64,000 bases of DNA. Source: Actinomycetota bacterium. Its GTDB lineage: Bacteria; Actinomycetota; Thermoleophilia; Solirubrobacterales; Solirubrobacteraceae. The DNA lies in NCBI GenBank assembly GCA_018268595.1, contig JAFDWH010000018.1, positions 17,170-81,169 on the forward strand, in the 5' to 3' direction. Shown piece after piece: positions 33,879 through 43,180 of this stretch. Made by a program: the position numbers and the translations under genes. Within the stretch, counting starts at the first letter, position 1. The number at the start of each line of letters is the position of its first letter. Below the pieces are notes generated by a model. The model made no database searches and had not been told where the DNA came from. It worked only from the letters and a program-made list of their open reading frames with translations.

Positions 33879-34898
33879 CTACGCCGCGTCGTCGCTCGAC
33901 GCGCCCGCGTCCGGCACGACCTGCGTGTCGAACAGGCGTCTGACGTCGGGCGGGCTCGCGACGATCCCGAATCTCGCCTCCCAGCGCGCCCAGCGCGCCA
34001 GCACCTGCGGGTCGAGGCCGCCGACGCGACCGCCCGGCGGCGAGAGCGCCGGCAGCAGCACGTCGAGCTGGCGCTCGAGCGCTCTGCGGTCGAGGCCGTG
34101 CACGCGCGAGGCGAGGTCGTTCAGGCTGCTCGCGGGGTCGTGCAGCGTCACGCCGTAGCCGCGCACGAGCGCGCGCACGGTCGCATGGACGAGCGCCGGG
34201 TCCTCGCGCAGCCGCGCGCGCGTGGTGACGAGCACCAGCTCGGGATAGGGCGGCGCGCCGTAGTCGTCGACGCGGAAGTCGTGCATGCCGGGGCGCGCGC
34301 TTCTGAGCGCGACGCCCTCGACGTTCCAGAAGGCGGTCGCGCCGGCGACTCTGCCGCCGAGCAGCGCCGGGACCGCGTTGAAGCCGATCGTGACGCGCTG
34401 CACCTTCGCGAAGTCCCCGCCGGCGCCGGTCACGACCGAGCGCAGCACGGCGTCGTCGCTCGGCAGGCCGGTGACGCCGACCTTCTTGCCCTCGAGGTCG
34501 CGCGGGGTCTTCACGTCGGGCGCCGCCAGCACGGCCGCGAGCGGCCGCTGGACGATCGACATGACCGCGACGAGGTCGCGCCCTCTCGCGCCCGCGAGCG
34601 CGAGGTCGTGGATGTCCATCACCGAGAACTGCGTGCGGCCGGCGAGCAGCAGCTTGACGGCGTCGGTCGAGCTGCCCGGCACGCGCACCGTGAGGTGCAC
34701 GCCCTCGGCGTCGTCGTAGCCGCGTGCGATCGCGGAGTAGATGCCGGCGTGCGCCGCGTTCGGCGTGAAGTCGAGCATCAGCGTCGCGTCGGCGTTCGGC
34801 CGCGCGTCGCCGGCGGAGCCGCCGCCGCACGCGGCGAGCAGCACGGCGCCCGCGAGCAGGGCGAGCAGCGTCGCCAGGTGGGGGAGGAGCCGGCGCAT
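33879..34898 (-). CDS. ABC transporter substrate-binding lipoprotein, ThiY/NMT1-like
   Basis: 339 residues. The signal peptide ends in the lipobox LLAACG, followed by TLMLDFTPNAAHAGIYSAIARGYDDAEG, the start of NMT1/THI5-like binding proteins that bring in thiamine-pyrimidine precursors or related aromatics. TDAVKLLLAGRTQFSVMDIHDLALAG and DLEGKKVGVTGLPSDDAVLR fit the same fold. No permease or ATPase gene is next to it, so it is an orphan component or pairs with a distant transporter. No TPP riboswitch is visible in the 40-bp upstream gap. Confidence 0.8.
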   Translation of the reverse strand: MRRLLPHLATLLALLAGAVLLAACGGGSAGDARPNADATLMLDFTPNAAHAGIYSAIARGYDDAEGVHLTVRVPGSSTDAVKLLLAGRTQFSVMDIHDLALAGARGRDLVAVMSIVQRPLAAVLAAPDVKTPRDLEGKKVGVTGLPSDDAVLRSVVTGAGGDFAKVQRVTIGFNAVPALLGGRVAGATAFWNVEGVALRSARPGMHDFRVDDYGAPPYPELVLVTTRARLREDPALVHATVRALVRGYGVTLHDPASSLNDLASRVHGLDRRALERQLDVLLPALSPPGGRVGGLDPQVLARWARWEARFGIVASPPDVRRLFDTQVVPDAGASSDDAA

Positions 34899-34938
34899 CG
34901 GCCGGGGAGCATACGGGGCCGCTCTAGACTGCGGCGGG

Positions 34939-37164
34939 ATGCGCCGTCGGGTCACGTTCTCGCGCAACGTCACGCTGTCGCTGTCGCGGACGTGCGTCTC
35001 GCACTGCAAGTACTGCGCGTTCCAGACGCACAGAGCGCACCTGCACGCGCCCGAGGAGGTCGAGGCGCTGGTCGACGGCGCGGCGCGGCGTGGGGTGAAG
35101 GAGCTGCTCGTGCTGACCGGCGACGATCCGGCGCACCACCCCGGCGTGCGGGCGCGGTTGGGCGAGCTGGGCTTCGAGGACTTCGTCGGCTACGTGGTGT
35201 GGTGCTGCGAGCGGGCGCTGGAGCGGGGGCTGTTGCCGCACACGAACCTCGGCGCGCTGTCGCGCGAGGAGCTGGCGCGGCTGCGGGAGGTGACGGCGTC
35301 GCAGGGGCTGATGCTGGAGTCGACTCGGCCGGACCTCGTCGCGCATCAGGGCTCGACGACGAAGGATCCGGCGTTGCGGCTGCAGACGATCCGCTGGGCG
35401 GGCGAGCTGCGGATCCCGTTCACGAGCGGGATCCTCGTCGGGATCGGCGAGACGGAGGCGGACCGCGTCGCGGCGTTGGAGGCGCTCGCGGCGGTGCACG
35501 CCGAGCACGGCCACCTGCAGGAGGTGATCCTCCAGAACTTCGTGCCGCACGAGCGCTACTACGGGCGCGAGCCGGGGGAGATCGCGACGGCGGCGGCGGA
35601 GCGCTACTGGCGCACCGGCCTGCGCGAGGGGCCGGAGGTGCCGCTGCCGGAGTGGGCGCAGGGCGGCGCGGGCCCGGTCGACCTGGAGGGGATGAAGCGG
35701 CTGATCGCGGTCGCGCGAGAGCTGATGCCGGACGTGGGAATCCAGGTGCCGCCGAACCTGGCGGAGTGGTGGCCGGAGCTGGTCGCCGCGGGCGCGACCG
35801 ACCTCGGCGGGCTCTCGCAGAACGGCGACCACATCAGCCCGGAGCATCCGTTCCCGAGCCCGCATCAGGTGCGCAAGCGGCTCGCCGCGGACGGGTTCGC
35901 GTTGACGGAGCGGCTGTGCGTCTACCCGCAGTACCTCGACGCCGAGTGGGTGGCGCAGGGGGTGCTGGACACGGTCAAGGCGCGCTATTGGAGCTTCATC
36001 CCGCGGCGCGGCAGCGGGCGGCGCGAGGCGCCGTTCGCGATCCGTTCGGAGCTGGTGGGGCCGGCGCTGGAGCAGGCGCGCGACGGCCGCTGGTTGACGC
36101 CCGAGCAGCTCACCGCGCTGTTCGCCGAGACGCGGCCGGAGGCGGTCGAGGCGATCCGCCAGGCGGCCGACGAGCTGCGCGCGGAGCTGGCGGGCGAGAC
36201 CGTCACGTTCGTCGTGAACCGCAACATCAACGTCTCGAACGTCTGCGTCGTCGGCTGTGCGTTCTGCGGGTTCGGACAGGGCAAGCGCAGCCCGGACGCC
36301 TACGAGCATGACGAGGCGGAGTTCGTGCGCCGCGTCGAGGAGGCGGTCGCGTATGGGGCGTCGGAGTTGTGCATCCAGTCGGGGATCCATCCGGACTGGA
36401 CGCTCGAGGACTACCTCGGATGGCTGGCGCTGGCGAAGCGCGTCGCGCCTGCGCTGCATCTGCACGCCTACTCGCCGATGGAGATCGCGCACATGCAGGA
36501 CGTCTCCGGGCTGCCGCTGGACGAGCTGTTCGCGCGCCTGCGCGAGGCCGGGCTCGGCTCGACGCCGGGCACCGCCGCGGAGGTGCTGCACGACGGCGTG
36601 CGCGAGCGGATCAGCCCGAACAAGCTGCCGGTCGCGCGCTGGGTCGAGGTGATCGAGGCGAGCCACGCCGCCGGCCTGCGCTCCACCTCAACGGTGATGT
36701 TCGGGCACGTCGAGGAGCCGTGGGAGCTGGCCGAGCACATGCGCGTGATCCGCACCCTGCAAGAGCGGACGGGCGGGATCACCGAGTTCGTCCCGCTGTC
36801 GTTCATTCCGTTCCACACGCTGCTCGGCCGCACGCACGGCGTGCAGGAGATCACGCGCGAGGAGAGCCTCAAGCACACCGCCGTCTTCCGCCTCGCGCTC
36901 GGCAAGGCGATCCGCAACGTGCAGGCGAGCTGGGTCAAGCTGGGCCTGGAGACCGCGACCGAGAGCCTGCGCTGGGGCGTCAACGACCTCGGCGGCACGC
37001 TGATGGAGGAGTCGATCAGCCGCCTCGCCGGCTCCTACCACGGCGTCAAGCTCGACCCGCCGCAGCTGATCGCCGCCGCCCACGCCGCCGGCCGCCCCGC
37101 CGCCGAGCGCACGACGCTCTACGACATCCGCGCCGCGCACCCGCTCACCGCAGCGGCGGCGTAG
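34939..37164 (+). CDS. fbiC: 7,8-didemethyl-8-hydroxy-5-deazariboflavin (Fo) synthase, CofG-CofH fusion
   Basis: 741 residues with two radical-SAM domains. The CofG half has C19-x3-C23-x2-C26 (TCVSHCKYCAF) and LMLESTRPDL. The CofH half, from about residue 420, has NVCVVGCAFCGFGQGKRSPDAYE with the second C-x3-C-x2-C and ASELCIQSGIHPDWTLEDYL. The pair joins a 5-amino-ribityl-uracil with tyrosine to make Fo, the F420 chromophore. The fused form is typical of Actinobacteria. The rest of the F420 pathway lies at 46.5-49.5 kb. It is divergent from the substrate-binding protein gene and ends at a strong hairpin. Confidence 0.95.
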   Translation: MRRRVTFSRNVTLSLSRTCVSHCKYCAFQTHRAHLHAPEEVEALVDGAARRGVKELLVLTGDDPAHHPGVRARLGELGFEDFVGYVVWCCERALERGLLPHTNLGALSREELARLREVTASQGLMLESTRPDLVAHQGSTTKDPALRLQTIRWAGELRIPFTSGILVGIGETEADRVAALEALAAVHAEHGHLQEVILQNFVPHERYYGREPGEIATAAAERYWRTGLREGPEVPLPEWAQGGAGPVDLEGMKRLIAVARELMPDVGIQVPPNLAEWWPELVAAGATDLGGLSQNGDHISPEHPFPSPHQVRKRLAADGFALTERLCVYPQYLDAEWVAQGVLDTVKARYWSFIPRRGSGRREAPFAIRSELVGPALEQARDGRWLTPEQLTALFAETRPEAVEAIRQAADELRAELAGETVTFVVNRNINVSNVCVVGCAFCGFGQGKRSPDAYEHDEAEFVRRVEEAVAYGASELCIQSGIHPDWTLEDYLGWLALAKRVAPALHLHAYSPMEIAHMQDVSGLPLDELFARLREAGLGSTPGTAAEVLHDGVRERISPNKLPVARWVEVIEASHAAGLRSTSTVMFGHVEEPWELAEHMRVIRTLQERTGGITEFVPLSFIPFHTLLGRTHGVQEITREESLKHTAVFRLALGKAIRNVQASWVKLGLETATESLRWGVNDLGGTLMEESISRLAGSYHGVKLDPPQLIAAAHAAGRPAAERTTLYDIRAAHPLTAAAA

Positions 37165-37165
37165 C

Positions 37166-37183
37166 ACCCCCCGGACGGGGGGT
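37166..37183 (+). terminator. GC-rich hairpin after fbiC
   Basis: ACCCCCC-ggac-GGGGGGT, perfect 7-bp arms starting 2 bp after the fbiC stop. It has no T-run, which is common in high-GC genomes. Confidence 0.6.
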
Positions 37184-37238
37184 CGGGGACCCGCGGCGGC
37201 CGGCGGTCGCGCGGCGCCGGAGCGTACGATCGAGGGCT

Positions 37239-38402
37239 GTGAGCACTGCGAATCCGGCGTCTCCCGCACGTGAGACGAGCCTGTTCGCGGGGGTCGAGCC
37301 GCTCGAGGTATTCGTCGACCTCCTGTCGGAGATCGAGAGCGACACGACCTCCAGCGAGTTCTACCACCGCATCTGCGAGGCGATCTGCCGCCTCACGACG
37401 ATGCGGCGCGCGGCCATCTTCCTCTACGACGTCGGCCGTCAGCGCGTGCGCGCGGTCGGCTCGCACGGCATCTCCTACACGCGCCTCGCGGCGCTGCGAC
37501 CGACGCTCGACCAGGCGCCGATCGCCCAGCGCGCGCTCGCGGAGGACCGCGTGATCGTCGTGCACTCCGACGCGATCGAGCAGCAGGTCCCGCGCGACTA
37601 CGCGGCGCTGCTCGGCATCACCTCGCTCGTCTGCACGCCGCTCGCGGCCGCCGGCCACCGGTACGGGATCATCGCCGCCGACCGCGGCGGCGGCGACTTC
37701 CAGCTCGCCGACGGCGAGCGCCACCTGATGTGGACGCTCGGCAAGACCGCCGCGCTCGCCGCGACCGCGCGCCGCGCCACGCGCCAGCAGGAGCGCACGC
37801 GACGCCTCAGCGAGCGGATCGACCTCGCGCGCGAGATCCACGAGCGCGTCATGCAGCGGCTGTTCGGCGTCTCGCTGGTGCTCAGCGCGCAGCAGCCGCT
37901 GACCGACGAGCAGCGCGAGCGCTGCCGCACCGAGATGGTCGAGGCGCTCGCGGACCTGCGCTCGGCGCTGGAGCGGCCGCTCGCGCCGGTCGCGCACGAG
38001 ACCGGCACGACGTTGCGCGCGGAGATCGTGCGGCTGACGCAGCAGACCGGCCTGCCGGTGCGGACCGACTGGCCGGAGGGAGTGGAGGTGCCGCCGCGAC
38101 TGGAGGGCGTCGCCCAGTCGGTGCTCGCCGAGGCGTTGCGCAACGCCGCCAAGCACGCCGAGCCGCGGCGCGTGGACGTCGTCGTGCAGCACGACGACGA
38201 CACCTTCTCGCTGGAGGTGCGCAACGACGGCGTCGGCGGGGACGCCGGCGTCGGCGCCGGCATGGGGCTCCGCCTCGCCTCGTTCGAGGCGCTCCAGCAC
38301 GGCGGCTTCGTCGAGTTCGGCGCCGACAAGGCAAGCGACCCGGCCGGCTGGCGGGTGCGGCTCGTCGTGCCCGTCGGCGGCGACGGCGAGGTGGTCGCGT
38401 GA
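37239..38402 (+). CDS. GAF-domain sensor histidine kinase
   Basis: 387 residues from a GTG start. A GAF domain spans about residues 25-175 (FYHRICEAICRLTTMRRAAIFLYDVGRQRVRAVGSHG through GIIAADRGGG). Then comes the dimerisation helix LAREIHERVMQRLFGVSLVLS, where the His is in an E-I-H-E context. A HATPase domain follows with LAEALRNAAKHAEPRRVDV (N box), RNDGVGG (G1) and GMGLRLASFEALQHGG. There is no membrane segment, so it senses a cytosolic signal. Its TGA overlaps the GTG of the response regulator gene. The HisKA_3 signature is degenerate but the His is kept. Confidence 0.85.
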   Translation: MSTANPASPARETSLFAGVEPLEVFVDLLSEIESDTTSSEFYHRICEAICRLTTMRRAAIFLYDVGRQRVRAVGSHGISYTRLAALRPTLDQAPIAQRALAEDRVIVVHSDAIEQQVPRDYAALLGITSLVCTPLAAAGHRYGIIAADRGGGDFQLADGERHLMWTLGKTAALAATARRATRQQERTRRLSERIDLAREIHERVMQRLFGVSLVLSAQQPLTDEQRERCRTEMVEALADLRSALERPLAPVAHETGTTLRAEIVRLTQQTGLPVRTDWPEGVEVPPRLEGVAQSVLAEALRNAAKHAEPRRVDVVVQHDDDTFSLEVRNDGVGGDAGVGAGMGLRLASFEALQHGGFVEFGADKASDPAGWRVRLVVPVGGDGEVVA

Positions 38403-39004
38403 ACGAGGAGCGCCGTCTGCGCGTGCTCGTCGTCGACGACCACGATGTCGTGCACTGGGGCTTCCGCCAACTGCTCGGCGAGCAGTCGTGGGTCGAGCGC
38501 TGCCTCGCGGCGCGCAACGCGAAGGAGGCGCTCGAGCTGACGAGCCGCTACCGCCCGCACGTCGCGCTCGTGGACCTGTTCCTGGGGAGCGAGTCGGGCG
38601 CGGACCTGTGCGAGACGATCCGCGCGCAGTCGCCCGACACGCGCGTGCTGCTGATCTCCGGCGCCGGGCGCATCTCGCCGCAGGCGGCGAAGGCGACCGG
38701 CGCGTCCGGCTTCGTCTCGAAGGACTGGGGCGCGCACGACGTCGCGATGGCGGTGCGGATGGTCGGCCTCGGGATGACGATGTTCCCGCCGCAGTCCGAC
38801 CAGCCCACGACGCTGCTGTCGCAGCGCGAGCAGGAGGTGCTCGCGCTGATCGCGGGCGGCTCGACGAACCGCGAGATCGCAGCCCAGCTCTACCTCTCGC
38901 CGCACACGGTCAAGGAGCACACGAGCGCGCTCTACCGCAAGCTGAAGGCGCGCAACCGCGCCGAGGCCGTGCAGCGCGCGCAGCGCATCGGGCTGTTGGG
39001 CTGA
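38399..39004 (+). CDS. LuxR-type response regulator
   Basis: 201 residues from the GTG that overlaps the kinase stop. The receiver domain starts RLRVLVVDDHDVVHWGFRQLL, with the phosphoacceptor Asp at about residue 59 (VALVDLFLG), the switch region LLISGAG and the Lys in GFVSKDWG. The C-terminal LuxR helix-turn-helix is LSQREQEVLALIAGGSTNRE followed by SPHTVKEHTSALYRKLKARNRAEAV. It is cognate to the GAF kinase. It sits directly ahead of the fatty-acid synthesis operon but a terminator lies between, so a regulatory link is only possible. Confidence 0.9.
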   Translation: MNEERRLRVLVVDDHDVVHWGFRQLLGEQSWVERCLAARNAKEALELTSRYRPHVALVDLFLGSESGADLCETIRAQSPDTRVLLISGAGRISPQAAKATGASGFVSKDWGAHDVAMAVRMVGLGMTMFPPQSDQPTTLLSQREQEVLALIAGGSTNREIAAQLYLSPHTVKEHTSALYRKLKARNRAEAVQRAQRIGLLG

Positions 39005-39009
39005 GGTCG

Positions 39010-39025
39010 CCCCCCATGCGGGGGG
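39010..39025 (+). terminator. GC-rich hairpin after the response regulator gene
   Basis: CCCCCC-atgc-GGGGGG, starting 5 bp after the stop and ending 45 bp before fabD. It resembles the fbiC terminator and marks the start of the fatty-acid operon promoter region (39026-39070). Confidence 0.6.
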
Positions 39026-39070
39026 TGCGCGCGTTTCCATAGGTAGTGATGCGCGGAGCGGTGTCGAACG

Positions 39071-39952
39071 ATGCCCTCGGTGACGCCGTCCACCGCCTTC
39101 CTCTTCCCGGGCCAAGGAAGCCACACCGCCGAGATGCGCGACGAGGTCGCGGCGGCGCGTCCGGACCTGCTCGCGCTCGCGCTCGACGTGGTCGGCGACG
39201 ACCCGTTCGCGCGCGTCGACGATGGCACGCGCTTCGCGCAGCCGGCGATCTACTGCGCCAGCGTCGTCGGCTTCGAGCGGCTGCGCGAGGCGGACGCGAC
39301 CGCCGTCGCCTACGCCGGCCACTCGCTCGGCGAGGTCGCCGCGCTCGTCGCGGCCGGCGCGCTGTCCGCCGAGGACGGGCTGCGACTCGTCGCCACGCGC
39401 GGGCGCCTGATGCAGGAGTCGGGCGAGCGCGCCGGCGACGGCTCGATGCTCGCGCTGCTCGGCAAGGGCGCCGCCGACCATGCGCCCGCGATCGCGGACG
39501 CGGCCGGCCTGACGGTCGCGAACGACAACGCGCCCAACCAGGTCGTGCTGTCGGGCGCGAAGGACGCGTTCGAGGCGGCCGGCGAGGCGGCGGCCGAGCA
39601 GGGCCTGCGGACGGTGCCGCTGCCGGTCACCGGCGCCTTCCACTCGCCCGCGATGGCCGGCGCACGCCCCGAGCTGGAGGCGGCGCTCGCGGCGATCGAC
39701 TTCCGCCCGCCCGCCGTGACCGTCCTCAGCTCGATCACGACCGGGCCGTTCGACGACATGCGGGCGCGGCTGGCCGACGCGCTGACGATGCCCGTGCGCT
39801 GGCGCGAGACGCTGCTCGCGCTGCGCGCGCAGGGGGTCGAGCGCTTCGTCGAGACGGGGCCCGGCAAGGTCCTCACCGGCCTCGTCAAGCGCACCGTCCC
39901 GGACGCCGAGGCGCTCACCGCCGAGCAGCTGCTGGAGGGCGCGCATGCTTGA
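39071..39952 (+). CDS. fabD: Malonyl-CoA:ACP transacylase
   Basis: 293 residues. TAFLFPGQGSHTAEM and the nucleophile elbow AYAGHSLGEVAALVAAG, where Ser is the catalytic residue, are typical; VTGAFHSPAM carries the catalytic His. It loads malonate onto ACP. It is the first gene of a seven-gene type II FAS operon and its last 8 bp overlap fabH. Confidence 0.93.
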   Translation: MPSVTPSTAFLFPGQGSHTAEMRDEVAAARPDLLALALDVVGDDPFARVDDGTRFAQPAIYCASVVGFERLREADATAVAYAGHSLGEVAALVAAGALSAEDGLRLVATRGRLMQESGERAGDGSMLALLGKGAADHAPAIADAAGLTVANDNAPNQVVLSGAKDAFEAAGEAAAEQGLRTVPLPVTGAFHSPAMAGARPELEAALAAIDFRPPAVTVLSSITTGPFDDMRARLADALTMPVRWRETLLALRAQGVERFVETGPGKVLTGLVKRTVPDAEALTAEQLLEGAHA

Positions 39953-40949
39953 CGGCGCGCCTGTGGCCGAGCGGGCCGCCGCCGCACGCGGCCTGCGCGG
40001 CGCCGCGGTCCTGTCGGTCGGCGCGAGCCTGCCGCGGCGCAGCGTCGCCAACGACGAGGTCGCGGCGCGGATCGGCAAGACCGACGAGTGGATCTACACG
40101 CGCACCGGCATTCGCGAGCGCCGCCATGCCGAGCCCGACGAGTCGCTGACGCAGATCGCCGCGGCGGCCGGCCGCCAGGCGCTCGAGCGCGCCGGACTGG
40201 CGCCCGCGTCGATCGACCTCGTCGTCGTCGGGACGCTCACCGGCGACGAGCGGATGCCGAACGCGGCGGCGCGCGTCGCGCACGAGCTGGGCGCCGCCGG
40301 CGCCGGCGCGATCGAGGTCAACGCCGCCTGCACCGGCTTCCTCACGGCGCTGTCGGCGGGCGCGGCGCACGTCGAGAGCGGGCGCGCCGAGCGCGTGCTC
40401 GTCGTCGGCGCGGAAGTCCTCAGTCGCATCCTCGACCACGACTCGAAGCAGACGGCGATGCTGTTCGCCGACGGCGCGGGCGCGGTCGTGCTGGCGCCGA
40501 CGGCCGCCGCCGCGGGCCGGGTGGGCCCGATCTTGCTTCGTCACGACGCCGAGTCGCCCGAGTTCCTCTACCTCGCGCACGACGGCGGCAAGATCGAGAT
40601 GGACGGGCATGCGACCTTCAAGCACGCCGTCAACCGCATGGCGGAGATCACGCAGGAGGTCGTTGCGGCCGCGGGGCTGACGCTGGAGCAGATCGACCTG
40701 TTCGTCTACCACCAGGCGAACGGGCGCATCACGAGCACGGTCGGGGAGCGGCTCGGCCTGCCGGCCGAGCGCGTCGTCGACTGCATCGAGCGGGTCGGGA
40801 ACATGTCGGCCGCCTCGGTGCCCTACGCGCTCGCGCACGCCTACGACGAGGGGCGCCTGCACGACGGCGCGCGCGTGCTGCTGGCGGCGTTCGGCGGAGG
40901 CTTCACCTGGGGCGGCGCGCTGATCGAATGGGGACGAGGAGATGGGTGA
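39945..40949 (+). CDS. fabH: Beta-ketoacyl-ACP synthase III
   Basis: 334 residues. KTDEWIYTRTGIRERRHAEPDE at the N-terminus and the Cys-His-Asn triad in EVNAACTGFLTALS, FVYHQANGRITSTV and ERVGNMSAASVPYAL identify KAS III. It condenses an acyl-CoA primer with malonyl-ACP to start chains. It overlaps fabD by 8 bp and fabG by 8 bp. Confidence 0.94.
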   Translation: MLDGAPVAERAAAARGLRGAAVLSVGASLPRRSVANDEVAARIGKTDEWIYTRTGIRERRHAEPDESLTQIAAAAGRQALERAGLAPASIDLVVVGTLTGDERMPNAAARVAHELGAAGAGAIEVNAACTGFLTALSAGAAHVESGRAERVLVVGAEVLSRILDHDSKQTAMLFADGAGAVVLAPTAAAAGRVGPILLRHDAESPEFLYLAHDGGKIEMDGHATFKHAVNRMAEITQEVVAAAGLTLEQIDLFVYHQANGRITSTVGERLGLPAERVVDCIERVGNMSAASVPYALAHAYDEGRLHDGARVLLAAFGGGFTWGGALIEWGRGDG

Positions 40950-41691
40950 GGACACGGCGACCTCGCGGCCCGCGGGCTGCGCGTTCGTGACGGGCGCGTC
41001 GCGCGGCATCGGCGCGGCGATCGCGCGCGGGCTGGCGGCCGACGGCTGGGCCGTCGGAATCGGATACAGCAGCTCCGTCGACGCCGCCAAGGCCGTCGTC
41101 GCGGAGATCGAGGCGGCCGGCGGTCGCGCGCTCGCGCTCGGCGGCGACATCGCCGACCGCGACCGCATCGATGCGCACTTCACGGCGCTGGAGGAGGCGT
41201 TCGGCCCGGTGCTGGTGCTCGTCAACAACGCCGGCGTGCGCGCCGACGGGCTCGCCCCGCAGATCTGCGACGGCGACTGGGACCTCGTGCTCGACACGAA
41301 CCTGACCGCCGCCTTCCGCACGACGCGCCGCGCCGTGCGCCCGATGCTGAAGGCGCGCTACGGGCGGATCGTCAACATCGCGTCCGTCGTCGGCCTGCGC
41401 GCGAACCCGGGGCAGTCGAACTACGCCGCCTCGAAGGCCGGACTGATCGCGATGACGAAGACGGTCGCGGCCGAGGTCGCGCGCCGCGGCGTGACCGTCA
41501 ACGCGGTCGCGCCCGGCCTGATCGAGACCGACATGACCGCCGACCTGAACGGCGACCTGCTGTCCGCGATCCCCGCGCGACGCGCCGGCACGCCGGACGA
41601 GGTCGCCGCCTGCGTCCGCTTCCTCGCCTCCGACGCCGCGTCCTACGTGACCGGCTCCGTCCTGTCCGTCGACGGCGGCATGGCCGCCTGA
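40942..41691 (+). CDS. fabG: 3-oxoacyl-ACP reductase
   Basis: 249 residues. FVTGASRGIGAAIARGLA (cofactor site), VLVNNAGVRADGL, NIASVVGL (Ser) and NYAASKAGLIAMTK (Tyr-x3-Lys) match FabG, with the C-terminal SYVTGSVLSVDGGMAA. It is the NADPH-dependent first reduction of the elongation cycle. It lies between fabH and acpP. Confidence 0.93.
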   Translation: MGEDTATSRPAGCAFVTGASRGIGAAIARGLAADGWAVGIGYSSSVDAAKAVVAEIEAAGGRALALGGDIADRDRIDAHFTALEEAFGPVLVLVNNAGVRADGLAPQICDGDWDLVLDTNLTAAFRTTRRAVRPMLKARYGRIVNIASVVGLRANPGQSNYAASKAGLIAMTKTVAAEVARRGVTVNAVAPGLIETDMTADLNGDLLSAIPARRAGTPDEVAACVRFLASDAASYVTGSVLSVDGGMAA

Positions 41692-41720
41692 CAAGAACCC
41701 AACCCAAGGAGACCATCCAC

Positions 41721-41966
41721 ATGGCCACCGCAACCCCTGAGGCCGTCGAGGCGCGCATCGTCGAGGCGCTCGCCAGCTTCGGCCCCGACATCGAGCAGGT
41801 CACCCGCGACGCCACGTTCGAGGAGCTCGACATCGACTCGCTCGACCTCGTCGAGCTGGCGCAGATCGTCGAGGACGACTACGGCGTCGAGCTGAAGGGC
41901 GACGACATGAAGAACCTCAAGACGGTCGGTGACGCGATCGAGCTCGTGGTGGCGCGGGCCGCGTAA
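41721..41966 (+). CDS. acpP: Acyl carrier protein
   Basis: 81 residues, strongly acidic. FEELDIDSLDLVELAQIVED contains the DSL phosphopantetheine site (Ser). A good ribosome site, AAGGAGA, lies 9 bp upstream of the ATG. The spacing from fabG (29 bp) is the only real gap in this operon, which suits the high expression needed for ACP. The stop TAA overlaps the fabF ATG by one base. Confidence 0.95.
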   Translation: MATATPEAVEARIVEALASFGPDIEQVTRDATFEELDIDSLDLVELAQIVEDDYGVELKGDDMKNLKTVGDAIELVVARAA

Positions 41967-43180
41967 TGAGCCGTCGTCGCGTCGTCATCACGGGCGTCGG
42001 TGCCGTCACTCCGCTGGGTGTCGGCGCCGACGTGCTGCTGCGACGCTGGGTCGCGGGCGAGAGCGGCATCGCCGACGGCGAGGGCGCGTGCCGCGACTTC
42101 GTCGCCGGCGACCACCTGTCGAAGAAGGAGATCCGCCGCGCCGACCGCTTCGCGCACTTCGCGATGACGGCCGGCGACGAGGCGCTGGCGCAGGCCGGCT
42201 GGGCCGACGAGCTGCCGTACGCGGCCGAGCGCATCTCGTGCGTGCTCGCGACCGGCATCGGCGGGCTGGGCTCGCTGGAGGCGCAGCACGACCTGCTGCG
42301 CGACGAGGGCCCGAGAGCGGTCTCGCCGCTGTCGGTCCCGCTGTTCATGCCGAACGCAGGCGCCGGCACGCTGTCGATGCGCTACGGCCTGCGCGGCCAG
42401 TCGTTCAGCGTCGCGTCGGCGTGCGCCGCGGGCTCGCACGCGATCGGCGTCGCGACGCGGATGATCCAGCACGGCGACGCCGACGCGGTCCTCACGGGCG
42501 GCGGCGAGGCGACGCTGACGCCGCTCGCGCGCGCCTCGTTCGTGGCGGCCGGCGCGCTCTCTCCGAGCGGGATCTCGCGGCCGTTCGACAGCCGCCGCGA
42601 CGGCTTCGTGATGGGCGAGGGCGCCGGCATCCTGCTGCTCGAGGAGGCCGAGGCGGCCGCCGCCCGCGGCGCGACCGTGCTGGGCGAGGTGCTCGGCTAC
42701 GGCTCGACCTCCGACGCCTACCACCTGACCGCGCCGGAGCCGGAGGGCAGACACGCCGCCGAGGCGATCCGCATCGCGCTGCGCGACGCCGGCCGCACGG
42801 CCGAGCAGGTCGACTACGTCAACGCGCACGGCACCTCGACGCCGCTCAACGACGCGTCGGAGACGACCGCGATCAAGCTCGCGCTCGGCGAGCAGGTCGC
42901 GCGCGCGACGCCGGTCTCGTCGCTGAAGTCGTCGATCGGGCACCTGCTCGGCGCGGCCGGCGCGGTCGAGGCGATCGCGACGCTCGGCGCGATGCGCGAG
43001 CGGGTGCTGCCGCCGACGCTCGGGCTCGAGCAGCCCGATCCCGCCCTGGACCTCGACTTCGTCCCGCTGACCGCGCGGCCGCTCGAGCCGAAGGCCGAGC
43101 GCCCGATCGCACTGTCGAACTCGTTCGGGTTCGGCGGTCACAACGTCGTTCTCTGCCTCGAGGGGGTCGCAGCCGCATGA
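41966..43180 (+). CDS. fabF: Beta-ketoacyl-ACP synthase II
   Basis: 404 residues. RRVVITGVGAVTPLGVGAD at the N-terminus and the Cys-His-His triad in VASACAAGSHAIG, YVNAHGTSTPLND and SSIGHLLGAAGAVE identify KAS II. It extends acyl-ACP chains. It is coupled to acpP (TAATG) and to accD (ATGA). Confidence 0.95.
   Translation: MSRRRVVITGVGAVTPLGVGADVLLRRWVAGESGIADGEGACRDFVAGDHLSKKEIRRADRFAHFAMTAGDEALAQAGWADELPYAAERISCVLATGIGGLGSLEAQHDLLRDEGPRAVSPLSVPLFMPNAGAGTLSMRYGLRGQSFSVASACAAGSHAIGVATRMIQHGDADAVLTGGGEATLTPLARASFVAAGALSPSGISRPFDSRRDGFVMGEGAGILLLEEAEAAAARGATVLGEVLGYGSTSDAYHLTAPEPEGRHAAEAIRIALRDAGRTAEQVDYVNAHGTSTPLNDASETTAIKLALGEQVARATPVSSLKSSIGHLLGAAGAVEAIATLGAMRERVLPPTLGLEQPDPALDLDFVPLTARPLEPKAERPIALSNSFGFGGHNVVLCLEGVAAA

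Noticed and set aside
34899..34938. TPP riboswitch before the ThiY-like gene
   Set aside because: The gap to the divergent fbiC is only 40 bp and lacks the conserved CTGAGA element, so there is no room for the aptamer.
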